Positions 18,755 through 27,117 of a DNA stretch of 64,000 nucleotides are shown here, piece by piece (position 1 is the stretch's first letter; every line of letters starts with the position of its first letter). The notes beneath the pieces were generated by a model. The model searched no databases and was not told the DNA's origin. It was given only the letters and a program-made list of their open reading frames with translations. Both the position numbers and the translations under genes were made by a program. The DNA lies in contig NZ_LFIP02000002.1 of NCBI RefSeq assembly GCF_001189235.2, positions 124,411 to 188,410 of the forward strand, given 5' to 3'. The stretch is from Bradyrhizobium embrapense. Its GTDB lineage: Bacteria; Pseudomonadota; Alphaproteobacteria; Rhizobiales; Xanthobacteraceae.

Positions 18755-18819
18755 GCCACAAATTGGTGTCGTCCCGGCTGACGACGAAATCGGTGCCACA
18801 GATCCGGTGTCGTCCCGGC
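18755..18819. repeat. Short direct repeat after the cyclase gene
   Basis: Two copies of a GCCACA...GGTGTCGTCCCGGC unit lie at 18755-18778 and 18795-18819. The rest of the 171-base gap (to 18922) contains inverted CCGGC-rich stretches, including a CCGGAAC-type end. It resembles the degraded GTCCCGGC/GCCGGGAC intergenic palindromes seen at 58180-58300. No gene is seen here. Confidence 0.6.
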
Positions 18820-18922
18820 GAAGGCCGGAACCACAAACGGGTGTTCGTTAGAAAGCCGTCTGGCCGCTTGCCTCTTGCGCTGGCCGCTACGTATGCCGGC
18901 CTCCGCCGGGACTACGAGAGAT

Positions 18923-20530
18923 TTACTCCAGCCCGATCTGCGTCAGATCCTGGAACCAGTGCTGCGCCTGCACGAAGGACTTCACCTTCGGCGACAGTGC
19001 GTGCGGATTGGTGTCGTGCACCACCCACACCAGTGCGGCATCGTCGACGATCAACGCGTGCGCCTGCGCCAGCAGCGCATCCTGTTTCGCGCTGTCGAAG
19101 GTCTGTTTGGCCTCGTCGATCAGCGCGTCGACCTTCGGATTCTTGTAGCCGCCCCAATTGACGCCGGTCGGCGCCACCTGGCCAGAATGGAAGAACCGCA
19201 CGATGGCGTAGAGCGGATCCGAGGTGACATAGGCGATGTTATTGGCGGTGATGCCGGCGTTCATCTCGTCGGCGGCGCCTTTGCGCCAGTGCGAATAGAG
19301 TGTCTCGAGCTCGACCACCTTGAAGTCGATCTCGATGCCGATCTCCTTGAAGCTTTGCTGCAGGAATTCGTTCATCGGCAGTGACAGCATCTGCCCGGTG
19401 CCGCCCTGGGCGATGATGAAGGTGGTCTTCAGCGGCTTGTCCTTGGAGTAGCCGGCTTCCTCCACCAGCTTCTTGGCGGCCGCGAGGTCGTATTTCAGTT
19501 CGAAGCTCGGCTTGCCGAACCACGGGCTCGACGGGTCGACCTGGCCCTTGGCGGGCTTGGCAAGACCATTCATCAGGCCGACGACCGCGTCGCGGTCGAT
19601 CGCCAGGTTGAGCGCCTTGCGCAGCCGGATGTCGGTCCAGGGCGAACCCGGCAGCACGCTCAAATGATAATTCCAGACATGGGGCGTCACGTTGTCGACG
19701 ATCCGCATGCCGGCGGCCTTGAGCTGCGGCACGGCGTCGGGCGCCGGCGTCTCGATCAGGTCGACCTGACCAGCCAGCAGCGCATTGGTGCGGGTCAGGG
19801 CTTCCGGCATCGGGATCAGGATCATCTTGTCGACCTTCGCCAGCCGCTTCTTGTCCCAATAGTCCGGGTTCTTGGTCAGTTCGGCGAGCTCGCGCGGCAC
19901 CAACCTGGTCAGCTTGAACGGACCGGTGCCGGAGGGCTGGCTGGCGAACTTGTCCCAATCCTTGCCGAGCTTCTCATATTGCGCGGGGCTCGAAACCAGG
20001 AACCACAGCATCTGGTAGGGGAAGAAGGAGTCGACCGTCTTCGTGGTGATCTCGACGGTATAGTCGTCGATCTTGGCCCAGCTCGCGACCGAGGGCAGGC
20101 GGGTCTTGACCTGCGCGCTCTGCCGCTTGTCGAATTGCGGTGCCTTGTCGTTCAGCACCTTGTCGAGATTCCAGATCACCGCGTCGGCGTTGAAGTCGCT
20201 GCCGTCGTGGAATTTGACGTTCCTGCGCAAGGTGAAGCGCCACTTGGTCTTGTCATTGTCATCGACCTTCCATTCGGTCGCAAGCCCCGGCACCAGCTTG
20301 CCTGGCCGGTCGGCGACGTCCATCTCCCACGCCACCAGCGGATCGTAGATCGTGTAGGCCGTGAACTGATAGGCGCCGGCGCCGCGATCGGGCTGGCCGG
20401 TGGTCAACGGAATGTCGGCCATCGAAATGCCGTAGCGCACAATGGACTCTGCCCGCGCGGACATGGCCGGCCAGCTCGCGGCCAGGGCGAGCGCCATTGC
20501 CGCCATCAGGATCGAATTGCGCGCACGCAT
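18923..20530 (-). CDS. Oligopeptide-type ABC substrate-binding protein (SBP_bac_5), copy 1
   Basis: A 535-residue periplasmic binding protein of the DppA/OppA/NikA family. ATG 20530 (MRARNSILMAAM) follows a CGGAG site and gives a good signal peptide ending SARA. Family motifs are PGLATEWKVDDNDKTKWRF, VKFHDGSDFNADAVIWNLDKV and GTGPFKLT. It is clearly paralogous to the divergent gene at 20742, sharing ADIP-T-GQPD near the mature N-terminus and the WKVDD block. No permease follows it, so it probably feeds the permease pair at 22599-24442. A sigma-54-type promoter lies directly upstream (20568-20584, minus strand). Confidence 0.9.
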   Translation of the reverse strand: MRARNSILMAAMALALAASWPAMSARAESIVRYGISMADIPLTTGQPDRGAGAYQFTAYTIYDPLVAWEMDVADRPGKLVPGLATEWKVDDNDKTKWRFTLRRNVKFHDGSDFNADAVIWNLDKVLNDKAPQFDKRQSAQVKTRLPSVASWAKIDDYTVEITTKTVDSFFPYQMLWFLVSSPAQYEKLGKDWDKFASQPSGTGPFKLTRLVPRELAELTKNPDYWDKKRLAKVDKMILIPMPEALTRTNALLAGQVDLIETPAPDAVPQLKAAGMRIVDNVTPHVWNYHLSVLPGSPWTDIRLRKALNLAIDRDAVVGLMNGLAKPAKGQVDPSSPWFGKPSFELKYDLAAAKKLVEEAGYSKDKPLKTTFIIAQGGTGQMLSLPMNEFLQQSFKEIGIEIDFKVVELETLYSHWRKGAADEMNAGITANNIAYVTSDPLYAIVRFFHSGQVAPTGVNWGGYKNPKVDALIDEAKQTFDSAKQDALLAQAHALIVDDAALVWVVHDTNPHALSPKVKSFVQAQHWFQDLTQIGLE

Positions 20531-20567
20531 ATGAAAGGCTCCGTTGGTGGGAAGTCGGAGCCAAAAC

Positions 20568-20584
20568 TTGCAAGCATGATGCCA
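20568..20584 (-). promoter_or_regulatory. Sigma-54 (-24/-12) promoter for binding protein copy 1
   Basis: Read on the minus strand this is TGGCAT-CATGC-TTGCAA. It has the invariant GG and GC dinucleotides separated by ten bases and matches the TGGCAC-N5-TTGCA consensus at all but one position. The predicted start of transcription, near 20558, gives a short leader before ATG 20530. Confidence 0.72.
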
Positions 20585-20600
20585 GAATAGGCAGCATTGC

Positions 20601-20621
20601 CCCATCTTAGCCTAAGGTGGG
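20601..20621. promoter_or_regulatory. Palindrome between the two sigma-54 promoters
   Basis: CCCATCTTA (20601-20609), a three-base centre, then TAAGGTGGG (20613-20621) form an inverted repeat with one mismatch in nine base pairs. It sits between the facing -24/-12 elements, 17 bases from one and 46 from the other. It is a candidate site for a sigma-54 activator or a repressor. It does not match the NtrC consensus that I know. Confidence 0.5.
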
Positions 20622-20667
20622 AAGAAATGACGCGCCCAGCGGCTATTTGCTGAAGATCTATTCCTCT

Positions 20668-20684
20668 TGGCACAGGCATTGCAT
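20668..20684 (+). promoter_or_regulatory. Sigma-54 (-24/-12) promoter for binding protein copy 2 and the Dpp-type operon
   Basis: The sequence TGGCAC-AGGCA-TTGCAT is an exact match to the sigma-54 consensus, with GG and GC ten bases apart. The predicted start is near 20694-20696, about 47 bases before ATG 20742. It faces away from the equivalent element on the other strand. Confidence 0.8.
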
Positions 20685-20741
20685 ACGCTTGCCCAAGAAA
20701 TAATCACCAAAATGTCACCAGACTTCGAAGGGGTTGCTGAG

Positions 20742-22394
20742 ATGCGTAACAAGAAGACCAAAGCGACGGCATTCATGCTGGCGCTCGCGATTGCGGCCGG
20801 CGTGCCGGCGATCGCCAGCGCCGAGACCGTGCTGCGCATTGGCATGACGGCTGCCGATATTCCGCGCACGCTCGGCCAGCCCGACCAGGGTTTCGAGGGC
20901 AACCGCTTCACCGGGCTCACGATGTATGACGCACTGACGATGTGGGACCTGTCGTCGTCGGACAAGGCGAGCGCGATGATTCCGGGCCTGGCCACCGAGT
21001 GGAAGGTCGACGATGCCGACAAGACCAAGTGGATATTCAAGCTGCGTCCAGGCGTCACCTTTCACGACGGCTCGCCGTTCAACGCCGACGCGGTGGTCTG
21101 GAATGTCGACAAGGTGCTGAAGCAGGACGCGCCGCAATTCGACGCGAGTCAGGTCGGCGTCACCGCCTCGCGCATGCCGACGCTGGTCGCGGCGCGCAAG
21201 ATCGACGACATGACGGTGGAGCTGACCACCAAGGAGCCGGACAGCTTCCTGCCGATCAACCTCACCAATCTGTTCATGGCGAGCCCAACCAAGTGGCAGC
21301 AATTCTATGACAAGGCCGAAGGCGCCGATGCCAAGGCGAAGTCGCAGGCTGCTTGGGCCGCGTTCGCCAAGGACGCGTCGGGCACCGGCCCCTGGAAGAT
21401 GTCGAGCTTCACCCCGCGCGAGCGGCTCGAGCTGGTGAAGAACGAGAAGTACTGGGACAAGGCCCGCGTGCCGAAGACCGACAAGATGGTGCTGCTGCCG
21501 ATGCCCGAGGCCAACGCGCGTACCGCGGCGCTGCTGTCGGGGCAGGTCAACTGGATCGAGGCACCGGCGCCCGATGCGTTGCCCGAGATCAAGCAGCGCG
21601 GCTTCAATCTGTATTCCAACGAGGAGCCGCATGTCTGGCCCTGGCAGTTCTCGCGCGTCGAGGGCTCGCCGTGGAATGACATCCGCGTCCGCAAGGCGGC
21701 CAATCTCTGCGTCGATCGGGAAGGACTGCGCGACGGCCTGCTCGCAGGGCTGATGGTGCCGGCCACCGGCACCTTCGAGCCCGGCCATCCCTGGCGCGGC
21801 AACCCGACCTTCCAGATCAAGTACGACAAGCCGGCCGCGCAGAAGCTGATGCAGGAGGCCGGCTTCGGTCCGAACAAGAAGTTGACGGTCAAGATCCAGA
21901 CCTCGGCATCGGGTTCGGGCCAGATGCTGCCGTTGCCGATGAACGAGTATCTGCAACAGGCTTTGGCCGAGTGTTATTTCGATGTGCAGCTCGACGTGAT
22001 CGAGTGGAATACGCTGTTCACCAACTGGCGGCGCGGCGCCAAGGATCCGTCGGCCAACGGTTCGAACGCGACCAACGTCACCTATGCGGCGATGGATCCG
22101 TTCTTCGCGCTGGTGCGCTTCCTGCAATCGGGCATGGCGCCGCCGGTCTCGAACAATTGGGGCTTCATCAACAATCCGAAGTTCGACGAACTGGTGAAGA
22201 AGGCCCGCCAGACCTTCGAGCCGGCGGCGCGCGATGCCGCGCTCGCCGAGCTGCACGCCGCCTCGGTCGACGATGCGGCGTTCCTGTACGTCGCTCACGA
22301 CGTCGCACCGCGCGCGATGAGCCCGAAGGTTAAGGGCTTTGTGCAGCCGAAGAGCTGGTTCGTCGACTTCTCTCCGGTCTCGGTCGTGCCGTGA
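20742..22394 (+). CDS. Oligopeptide-type ABC substrate-binding protein (SBP_bac_5), copy 2
   Basis: A 550-residue exported binding protein, paralogue of the divergent gene. ATG 20742 (MRNKKTKATAF) follows GAAGGGG and a signal peptide ends at AIASA. Conserved blocks are GLATEWKVDD, VTFHDGSPFNADAVVWNVDKVL and GTGPWKM. Compared with copy 1 it has an insert near residue 190 (KAEGADAKAKSQAAWAAF). It lies upstream of permease, ATPase and amidase genes in the same direction and is the likely receptor of that transporter. The region upstream carries a consensus sigma-54 promoter. Confidence 0.9.
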   Translation: MRNKKTKATAFMLALAIAAGVPAIASAETVLRIGMTAADIPRTLGQPDQGFEGNRFTGLTMYDALTMWDLSSSDKASAMIPGLATEWKVDDADKTKWIFKLRPGVTFHDGSPFNADAVVWNVDKVLKQDAPQFDASQVGVTASRMPTLVAARKIDDMTVELTTKEPDSFLPINLTNLFMASPTKWQQFYDKAEGADAKAKSQAAWAAFAKDASGTGPWKMSSFTPRERLELVKNEKYWDKARVPKTDKMVLLPMPEANARTAALLSGQVNWIEAPAPDALPEIKQRGFNLYSNEEPHVWPWQFSRVEGSPWNDIRVRKAANLCVDREGLRDGLLAGLMVPATGTFEPGHPWRGNPTFQIKYDKPAAQKLMQEAGFGPNKKLTVKIQTSASGSGQMLPLPMNEYLQQALAECYFDVQLDVIEWNTLFTNWRRGAKDPSANGSNATNVTYAAMDPFFALVRFLQSGMAPPVSNNWGFINNPKFDELVKKARQTFEPAARDAALAELHAASVDDAAFLYVAHDVAPRAMSPKVKGFVQPKSWFVDFSPVSVVP

Positions 22395-22417
22395 CGCCGG
22401 CGGCGTAGACCGGTGTA

Positions 22418-22585
22418 CCCTCTCCCCTTGCGGGAGAGGGTGGCTTTTGATGCGGCAGCATCGAAGCCGGGTGAGGGGTTGTCTCCGCGGACGCTCCTCG
22501 CTCTGATGAAGTGACAGTCTCCGCGGATAGAACCCCTCATCCGGCGCGCTTCGCGCGCCACCTTCTCCCATAAGGGGAGAAGGAA
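22418..22585. repeat. Intergenic palindromic repeat, family B, copy 1
   Basis: A mosaic of hairpins. CCCTCTCC/GGGAGAGGG stands at the left end and a CCTTCTCC/GGGGAGAAGG pair at the right end; between them the GGGTGAGGGG and CCCCTCATCC arms pair over a TCTCCGCGGA core that occurs twice. The same family occurs at 61166-61293, and a related shorter form at 43829-43955. It separates the binding protein from its permease. Its right end provides the purine-rich AAGGAAG used as ribosome site by the permease gene. Confidence 0.75.
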
Positions 22586-22598
22586 GAAAGAACGCAAC

Positions 22599-23552
22599 GT
22601 GCTCGCCTATACGTCCAGACGGATCGTCTACGTCATTCCGATCGTGCTCAGCGTCGCGCTGGTGTGCTTCCTCCTGGTGCACATCACGCCCGGCGACCCG
22701 CTGGTCGCGGTGCTGCCGGCCGACGCCTCGCAGGAGCTCGCCGCGCAATTGCGCAGCGCCTACGGCTTCGATCGACCGTTGCCGGTGCAGTTCGGCCTGT
22801 GGCTGTGGCGCGCGATCCATGGCGATCTCGGCAATTCGATCGCCACCGGACGGCCGGTCCTGTCGGAAGTGATGCGCGCGGTCGGCAACACCGTGATGCT
22901 GGCGATTGCGGCTGCGATGATCGGCTTCACGCTCGGCCTGCTGTTCGGCCTGATCGCCGGCTATTTCCGCGACACCTGGGTCGACAAGGTCGCAACGTCG
23001 ATCGCCATCGCCGGCGTCTCGCTGCCGCACTACTGGCTGGGCATGGTGCTGGTCATCATCTTTTCGGTGCAGCTCAACTGGCTGCCTGCGGTCGGCGCCG
23101 GTCCCGGCGGCTCGGGCGCCTGGGCGTGGGATTGGGAGCATCTGCGCTATCTGGTGCTGCCCGCGATCACGACCTCGGTGATCCCGATGGGCATCGTCAC
23201 CCGCACGGTGCGTGCGCTGACCGGCGACATCCTGAGCCAGGACTTCGTCGAGGCGCTGCGCGCCAAGGGCCTGCGCGAGACGGGCGTGTTTCGCCACGTC
23301 ATCAAGAACGCGGCGCCGACCGCGCTTGCGGTGATGGGCCTGCAACTGGGCTACATGCTCGGCGGTTCGATCCTGATCGAGACCGTGTTCTCCTGGCCGG
23401 GCTCGGGGCTCTTGCTGAACTCGGCGATCTTCCAGCGCGATCTGCCACTGCTGCAGGGCACGATCCTGGTGCTGGCGCTGTTCTTCGTGCTGCTCAATCT
23501 CCTGGTCGATATCGCGCAAGCCGCGATCGATCCGCGCATCAAGCGGAGCTGA
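22599..23552 (+). CDS. Dipeptide/oligopeptide-type ABC permease, DppB-like
   Basis: A 317-residue inner-membrane permease with six spans. The first span is at the N-terminus (RRIVYVIPIVLSVALVCFLLVH) and is followed by TPGDP, both typical of DppB/OppB. The EAL-like coupling motif EALRAKGLRET lies near residue 218, before HVIKNAAPTAL. The start is GTG 22599, with the Shine-Dalgarno AAGGAAG supplied by the end of the repeat element. The DppC-like gene follows after two bases. It forms the channel with that protein. Confidence 0.92.
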   Translation: MLAYTSRRIVYVIPIVLSVALVCFLLVHITPGDPLVAVLPADASQELAAQLRSAYGFDRPLPVQFGLWLWRAIHGDLGNSIATGRPVLSEVMRAVGNTVMLAIAAAMIGFTLGLLFGLIAGYFRDTWVDKVATSIAIAGVSLPHYWLGMVLVIIFSVQLNWLPAVGAGPGGSGAWAWDWEHLRYLVLPAITTSVIPMGIVTRTVRALTGDILSQDFVEALRAKGLRETGVFRHVIKNAAPTALAVMGLQLGYMLGGSILIETVFSWPGSGLLLNSAIFQRDLPLLQGTILVLALFFVLLNLLVDIAQAAIDPRIKRS

Positions 23553-23554
23553 GC

Positions 23555-24442
23555 ATGAGTGCAATGAGCGATACCGCATTGCAGGCCGCCCCGGCGAGCA
23601 AGGCGCGCGGCTATTGGGCGACGGTCGGCCGCCGCATCCGGCGCGACAAGGTCAGCATGGCCTGCGCCATCATCCTGGTGCTGATCTTCGCGTCCGCGCT
23701 GCTGGCGCCATGGCTGCATCTCGCCGATCCCTATCAGGGCTCGATGATCCGCCGCCTCCGCCACATCGGCACGCCGGGCTATCCGCTCGGTACCGACGAG
23801 CTCGGCCGCGACATGCTGGCGCGGCTGATCTATGGTGGCCGTCTCTCATTAGTGATCGGCATCCTGCCGGTAATCTTCGCCTTCGTGATCGGCACCTCGC
23901 TCGGCCTCGTCGCCGGCTACGTCGGCGGCAAGCTCAATACCGCGATCATGCGCACCGTCGACGTGTTCTACGCCTTCCCGTCGGTGCTGCTGGCGATCGC
24001 GATCTCGGGTGCGCTCGGCGCCGGCATCACCAATTCGATCGTGTCGTTGACCATCGTGTTCGTGCCGCAGATCACCCGCGTCGCCGAGAGCGTCACCACC
24101 GGGGTGCGCAACATGGATTTCGTCGAGGCGGCGCGCGCCTCCGGCGCCGGTCCCTTCACCATCATGCGCGTGCACATGCTCGGCAATGTGCTCGGCCCGA
24201 TCTTCGTCTATGCCACCGGCCTGATCTCGGTGTCGATGATCCTCGCCGCCGGTCTGTCGTTCCTCGGGCTCGGCACCAAGCCGCCGGAGCCCGAATGGGG
24301 CTTGATGCTGAACACGCTGCGCACCGCGATCTATGTCAATCCATGGGTCGCGGCGCTGCCGGGGGCGATGATCTTCGCGGTTTCGATCTGCTTCAACCTG
24401 CTCAGCGACGGCATGCGCAGCGCCATGGACATCAGGAATTAG
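23555..24442 (+). CDS. Dipeptide/oligopeptide-type ABC permease, DppC-like
   Basis: A 295-residue permease. ATG 23555 opens two bases after the DppB stop. The N-terminal cytosolic segment contains RRIRRDKVSMACAIIL, followed by the family motif YPLGTDELGRDMLARLIYGGRLSL. The coupling motif EAARASGAGPFTIMRVHML lies in the second half, and the C-terminus LLSDGMRSAMDIRN is standard for DppC/OppC. Together with the preceding gene it makes the heterodimeric channel. The ATPase gene follows after four bases. Confidence 0.92.
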   Translation: MSAMSDTALQAAPASKARGYWATVGRRIRRDKVSMACAIILVLIFASALLAPWLHLADPYQGSMIRRLRHIGTPGYPLGTDELGRDMLARLIYGGRLSLVIGILPVIFAFVIGTSLGLVAGYVGGKLNTAIMRTVDVFYAFPSVLLAIAISGALGAGITNSIVSLTIVFVPQITRVAESVTTGVRNMDFVEAARASGAGPFTIMRVHMLGNVLGPIFVYATGLISVSMILAAGLSFLGLGTKPPEPEWGLMLNTLRTAIYVNPWVAALPGAMIFAVSICFNLLSDGMRSAMDIRN

Positions 24443-24446
24443 TGCG

Positions 24447-25520
24447 ATGACGGATGCCAATCCCGTAACCGACATGCTGGAGCCGATCGCCGATGTCGGC
24501 GGCGCCGCGCAGCCGCTGTTGCAAGTCAATGGACTGACCAAGCACTTTCCGGTGCGCGGCGGGCTGTTCAGCCCGCGCAAGACCGTGCGGGCCGTCGACG
24601 ACGTCACCTTCGCAGTCATGAAGGGCGAGACCGTCGGCATCGTCGGTGAATCCGGTTGCGGCAAGTCGACCACCGCGCGGCTATTGATGCATCTAATGAC
24701 GCGCGATGCCGGCGACATCATCTATGATGGAAGGCAGGTCGGCGCCGCGCTCTCGCTGCGCGATTTGCGGCGCGGCGTGCAGATGGTGTTCCAGGACAGC
24801 TACGCCTCACTCAATCCGCGCCTCACCATCGAGGAGTCGATCGCGTTCGGACCCAAAGTGCACGGCATGGCCGATGACACGGCGCGGACGCTGGCGCGCG
24901 AGCTGCTCGGCAAGGTGGGCTTGCGCCCGGAGATTTTCGCCAACCGTTATCCACACGAAGTGTCGGGCGGCCAGCGCCAGCGCGTCAACATCGCCCGCGC
25001 GCTCGCGCTGTCGCCGCGGCTCGTGATCCTGGACGAGGCGGTGTCCGCGCTCGACAAGTCGGTCGAGGCGCAGGTGCTCAACCTGCTCGCCGACCTGAAG
25101 CGTGAATTCGGCTTGACCTATCTGTTCATCAGCCACGATCTCAACGTCGTTCGCTACATCTCCGATCGCGTGCTGGTGATGTATCTCGGCGAAGTCGTCG
25201 AGCTCGGCCCGGTCGACGCGGTCTGGGACGCGCCGGCGCATCCCTATACCCGCGCGCTGCTGGCCGCGATGCCGTCGTCCGATCCTGACAGGCGCACCGA
25301 GGTGCCGCCGATCTCGGGCGATCCACCCAATCCGATCGATCCGCCGGCCGGCTGTCGATTCCACACCCGTTGCCCGTTTGCGGAGCCGCTCTGCGCAAAC
25401 GTCACGCCAAAACTCAGCGATCTCGATACAATGGGCCATCAAGCGGCATGCTACATGGCCATTCCTGGCTCGGGGCACAGCCGCGCGCCGGCAAAAGCAA
25501 AAGGAGAAAACGCGGCATGA
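24447..25520 (+). CDS. Dipeptide/oligopeptide-type ABC ATPase, DppF/OppF-like
   Basis: A 357-residue ATPase. Its N-terminus KHFPVRGGLFSPRKTVRAVDDV is the OppF/DppF type. Walker A is GESGCGKSTTA (about residue 68), the signature SGGQRQRVNIARAL, Walker B LVILDEAVSALD and the switch His is in FISHDLN. The C-terminal oligopeptide domain has the Fe-S-like cysteine set CRFHTRCPFAEPLC and a later Cys in HQAACY. It overlaps the small AtzG-like gene by four bases. A second ATPase for the same system is encoded downstream of the amidase. Confidence 0.92.
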   Translation: MTDANPVTDMLEPIADVGGAAQPLLQVNGLTKHFPVRGGLFSPRKTVRAVDDVTFAVMKGETVGIVGESGCGKSTTARLLMHLMTRDAGDIIYDGRQVGAALSLRDLRRGVQMVFQDSYASLNPRLTIEESIAFGPKVHGMADDTARTLARELLGKVGLRPEIFANRYPHEVSGGQRQRVNIARALALSPRLVILDEAVSALDKSVEAQVLNLLADLKREFGLTYLFISHDLNVVRYISDRVLVMYLGEVVELGPVDAVWDAPAHPYTRALLAAMPSSDPDRRTEVPPISGDPPNPIDPPAGCRFHTRCPFAEPLCANVTPKLSDLDTMGHQAACYMAIPGSGHSRAPAKAKGENAA

Positions 25521-25708
25521 CCAGACCAACTCCCAAGGACGTCAAGGTGATCGCGCATGTCGCCGACGTGCCCGCTGACGACGAGGTCGCGAACCGCATC
25601 GCCAATTCGATCGGACCGGCATTCGACGGCTTCGCGCCGATCTCCGGCACGCTGCCGTTCGATCTCGAACCCGCGAGCTTCCTGCTGGCGCAGAAGGTGT
25701 CGAAATGA
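25517..25708 (+). CDS. Small AtzG/GatC-like amidase partner (63 aa)
   Basis: The ATG at 25517 overlaps the ATPase stop (ATGA), and the gene's own stop overlaps the amidase ATG in the same manner, so it is translationally locked between the two. The 63-residue product has an amphipathic helix (DDEVANRIANSIGPAFDGFA) and a C-terminal LPFDLEPASF. That ending resembles the EPA-x-F end of AtzG-like (DUF4089) subunits, which bind amidases such as AtzE much as GatC binds GatA. The similarity is short and judged by eye, so the family call is moderate. That it is a real gene is strongly supported by the double overlap. Confidence 0.7.
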   Translation: MTRPTPKDVKVIAHVADVPADDEVANRIANSIGPAFDGFAPISGTLPFDLEPASFLLAQKVSK

Positions 25709-27117
25709 GCACCGAACCTGCCCTGATGACGCTGACCGCGGTCGCCAAGGCGATTGCCGACAAGAAACTCTCCTCGCATGAGGTGACGCGCGCCGTACTA
25801 CACCGCATCGCGGAATGGCAGCCGCGCCTCAACGCCTATATGGCGATCGAATCGGAGCAGGCGCTGGCCGCCGCCACCGAGGCCGATGCCGCGCTCGCCA
25901 AGGGCAACAGCCGGGGCGCACTGCACGGCGTGCCGCTGGCGCACAAGGACATGTATTACGAGGCTGGCAAGGTTGTGACCTGCGGCTCGCTGATCCGCCG
26001 CGACTTCGTGCCGAAGACGACCGCGACCGCGTTGCAGCGGCTGAAGGATGCCGGGCAGGTCCGGCTCGGCTCGCTGCAGATGGTCGAGTTCGCCTATGGG
26101 CCGACCGGCCACAACGTGCATTACGGCGCGGTGCGCAATCCCTGGAACACCGAGCACATCACCGGCGGCTCGTCCTCGGGCTCGGGCTCGGCGGTCGCTG
26201 CACGGCTCACCTTCGCAGCACTTGGTTCCGACACCGGCGGTTCGATCCGGATGCCTGCGCATTTCTGCGGCGTCACCGGCCTGAAGACGACGGTCGGCCG
26301 CATCAGCCGCGCCGGCGCAATGCCGTTGTCGCAATCGCTCGACACCGTCGGCCCGCTGGCGCAGACTGCCGAGGACTGCGCGCTGCTGCTCGGCCTGATG
26401 GCCGGCGCCGACCCTGAGGATCTGACGGCGTCGACGCAGCCAGTGCCGGACTACATGGCGGCGACAAAGCAGTCGTTGAAGGGTCTCAAGATCGGCGTCC
26501 CGACGGCGTTCTATGTCGACGACCTCGATGGCGAGGTGGCGCGCGTCCTCGACGAGACGGTGGCGACCCTGAAGAAGGAGGGTGCCGAGATCGTCAAGGT
26601 CGAGCTGCCTGATCAGCGCCAGCTCGGCTCGGCGTCGCAACTGGTTCTCGCGGTCGAGGCCGCCGCCTTCCACAAGCGCTGGATGATCGAGCGGCCGCAG
26701 GATTACGGCGCGCAGGTCCTGATGCGGCTGCAGAACGGCCTGACCATTCCGGCAGTCACCTATCTCGAGGCGATGCGCTGGCGTGGGCCCGCGCTCGCCG
26801 CGCACAACGCGGCGGTCAGCGGGATCGATGCTGTGATCGCGCCGTCCTCGCCGGTACCGGCGCCGACCATCGCCGAGAGTGATGTCGGCAATGGCCCTGG
26901 CGCGGAGGCGGTGATCCAGCGGCTGACCCGGTTCACCCGCCCGGTCAATTATCTCGGCCTGCCGTCGCTCGCGATCCCCTCGGGCTTCACCAAGACGGGT
27001 CTGCCGGTTGGGATGCAACTGATCGGCCGCTCCTTCGAGGAAGCGGTGCTGCTCCGGATCGGCGCTGCCTTCCAGCGCGCGACCGACTTCCACGCCAGGG
27101 TCCCCAAGCTCGCATGA
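25705..27117 (+). CDS. Amidase-signature hydrolase (AtzE/GatA-like)
   Basis: A 470-residue cytoplasmic amidase. The Ser-cisSer-Lys triad is visible: Lys in LAHKDMYYEAG, the glycine-serine stretch GGSSSGSGSAVAA, and the nucleophile Ser in GSDTGGSIRMPA. It overlaps the AtzG-like gene upstream and the DppD-like ATPase downstream (four bases each), so it is embedded inside an ABC transporter operon. I infer that the transporter brings in an amide, carbamate or N-acyl compound that this enzyme hydrolyses. With an AtzG-like partner, the 1-carboxybiuret hydrolase (AtzEG) type is the closest described arrangement. Confidence 0.88.
   Translation: MSTEPALMTLTAVAKAIADKKLSSHEVTRAVLHRIAEWQPRLNAYMAIESEQALAAATEADAALAKGNSRGALHGVPLAHKDMYYEAGKVVTCGSLIRRDFVPKTTATALQRLKDAGQVRLGSLQMVEFAYGPTGHNVHYGAVRNPWNTEHITGGSSSGSGSAVAARLTFAALGSDTGGSIRMPAHFCGVTGLKTTVGRISRAGAMPLSQSLDTVGPLAQTAEDCALLLGLMAGADPEDLTASTQPVPDYMAATKQSLKGLKIGVPTAFYVDDLDGEVARVLDETVATLKKEGAEIVKVELPDQRQLGSASQLVLAVEAAAFHKRWMIERPQDYGAQVLMRLQNGLTIPAVTYLEAMRWRGPALAAHNAAVSGIDAVIAPSSPVPAPTIAESDVGNGPGAEAVIQRLTRFTRPVNYLGLPSLAIPSGFTKTGLPVGMQLIGRSFEEAVLLRIGAAFQRATDFHARVPKLA

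Noticed and set aside
20715..23579. 954-residue open frame antisense to the binding protein and DppB-like genes
   Set aside because: The composition is Arg/His/Gln-rich and crosses an intergenic repeat. The plus-strand genes have clear motifs and starts.
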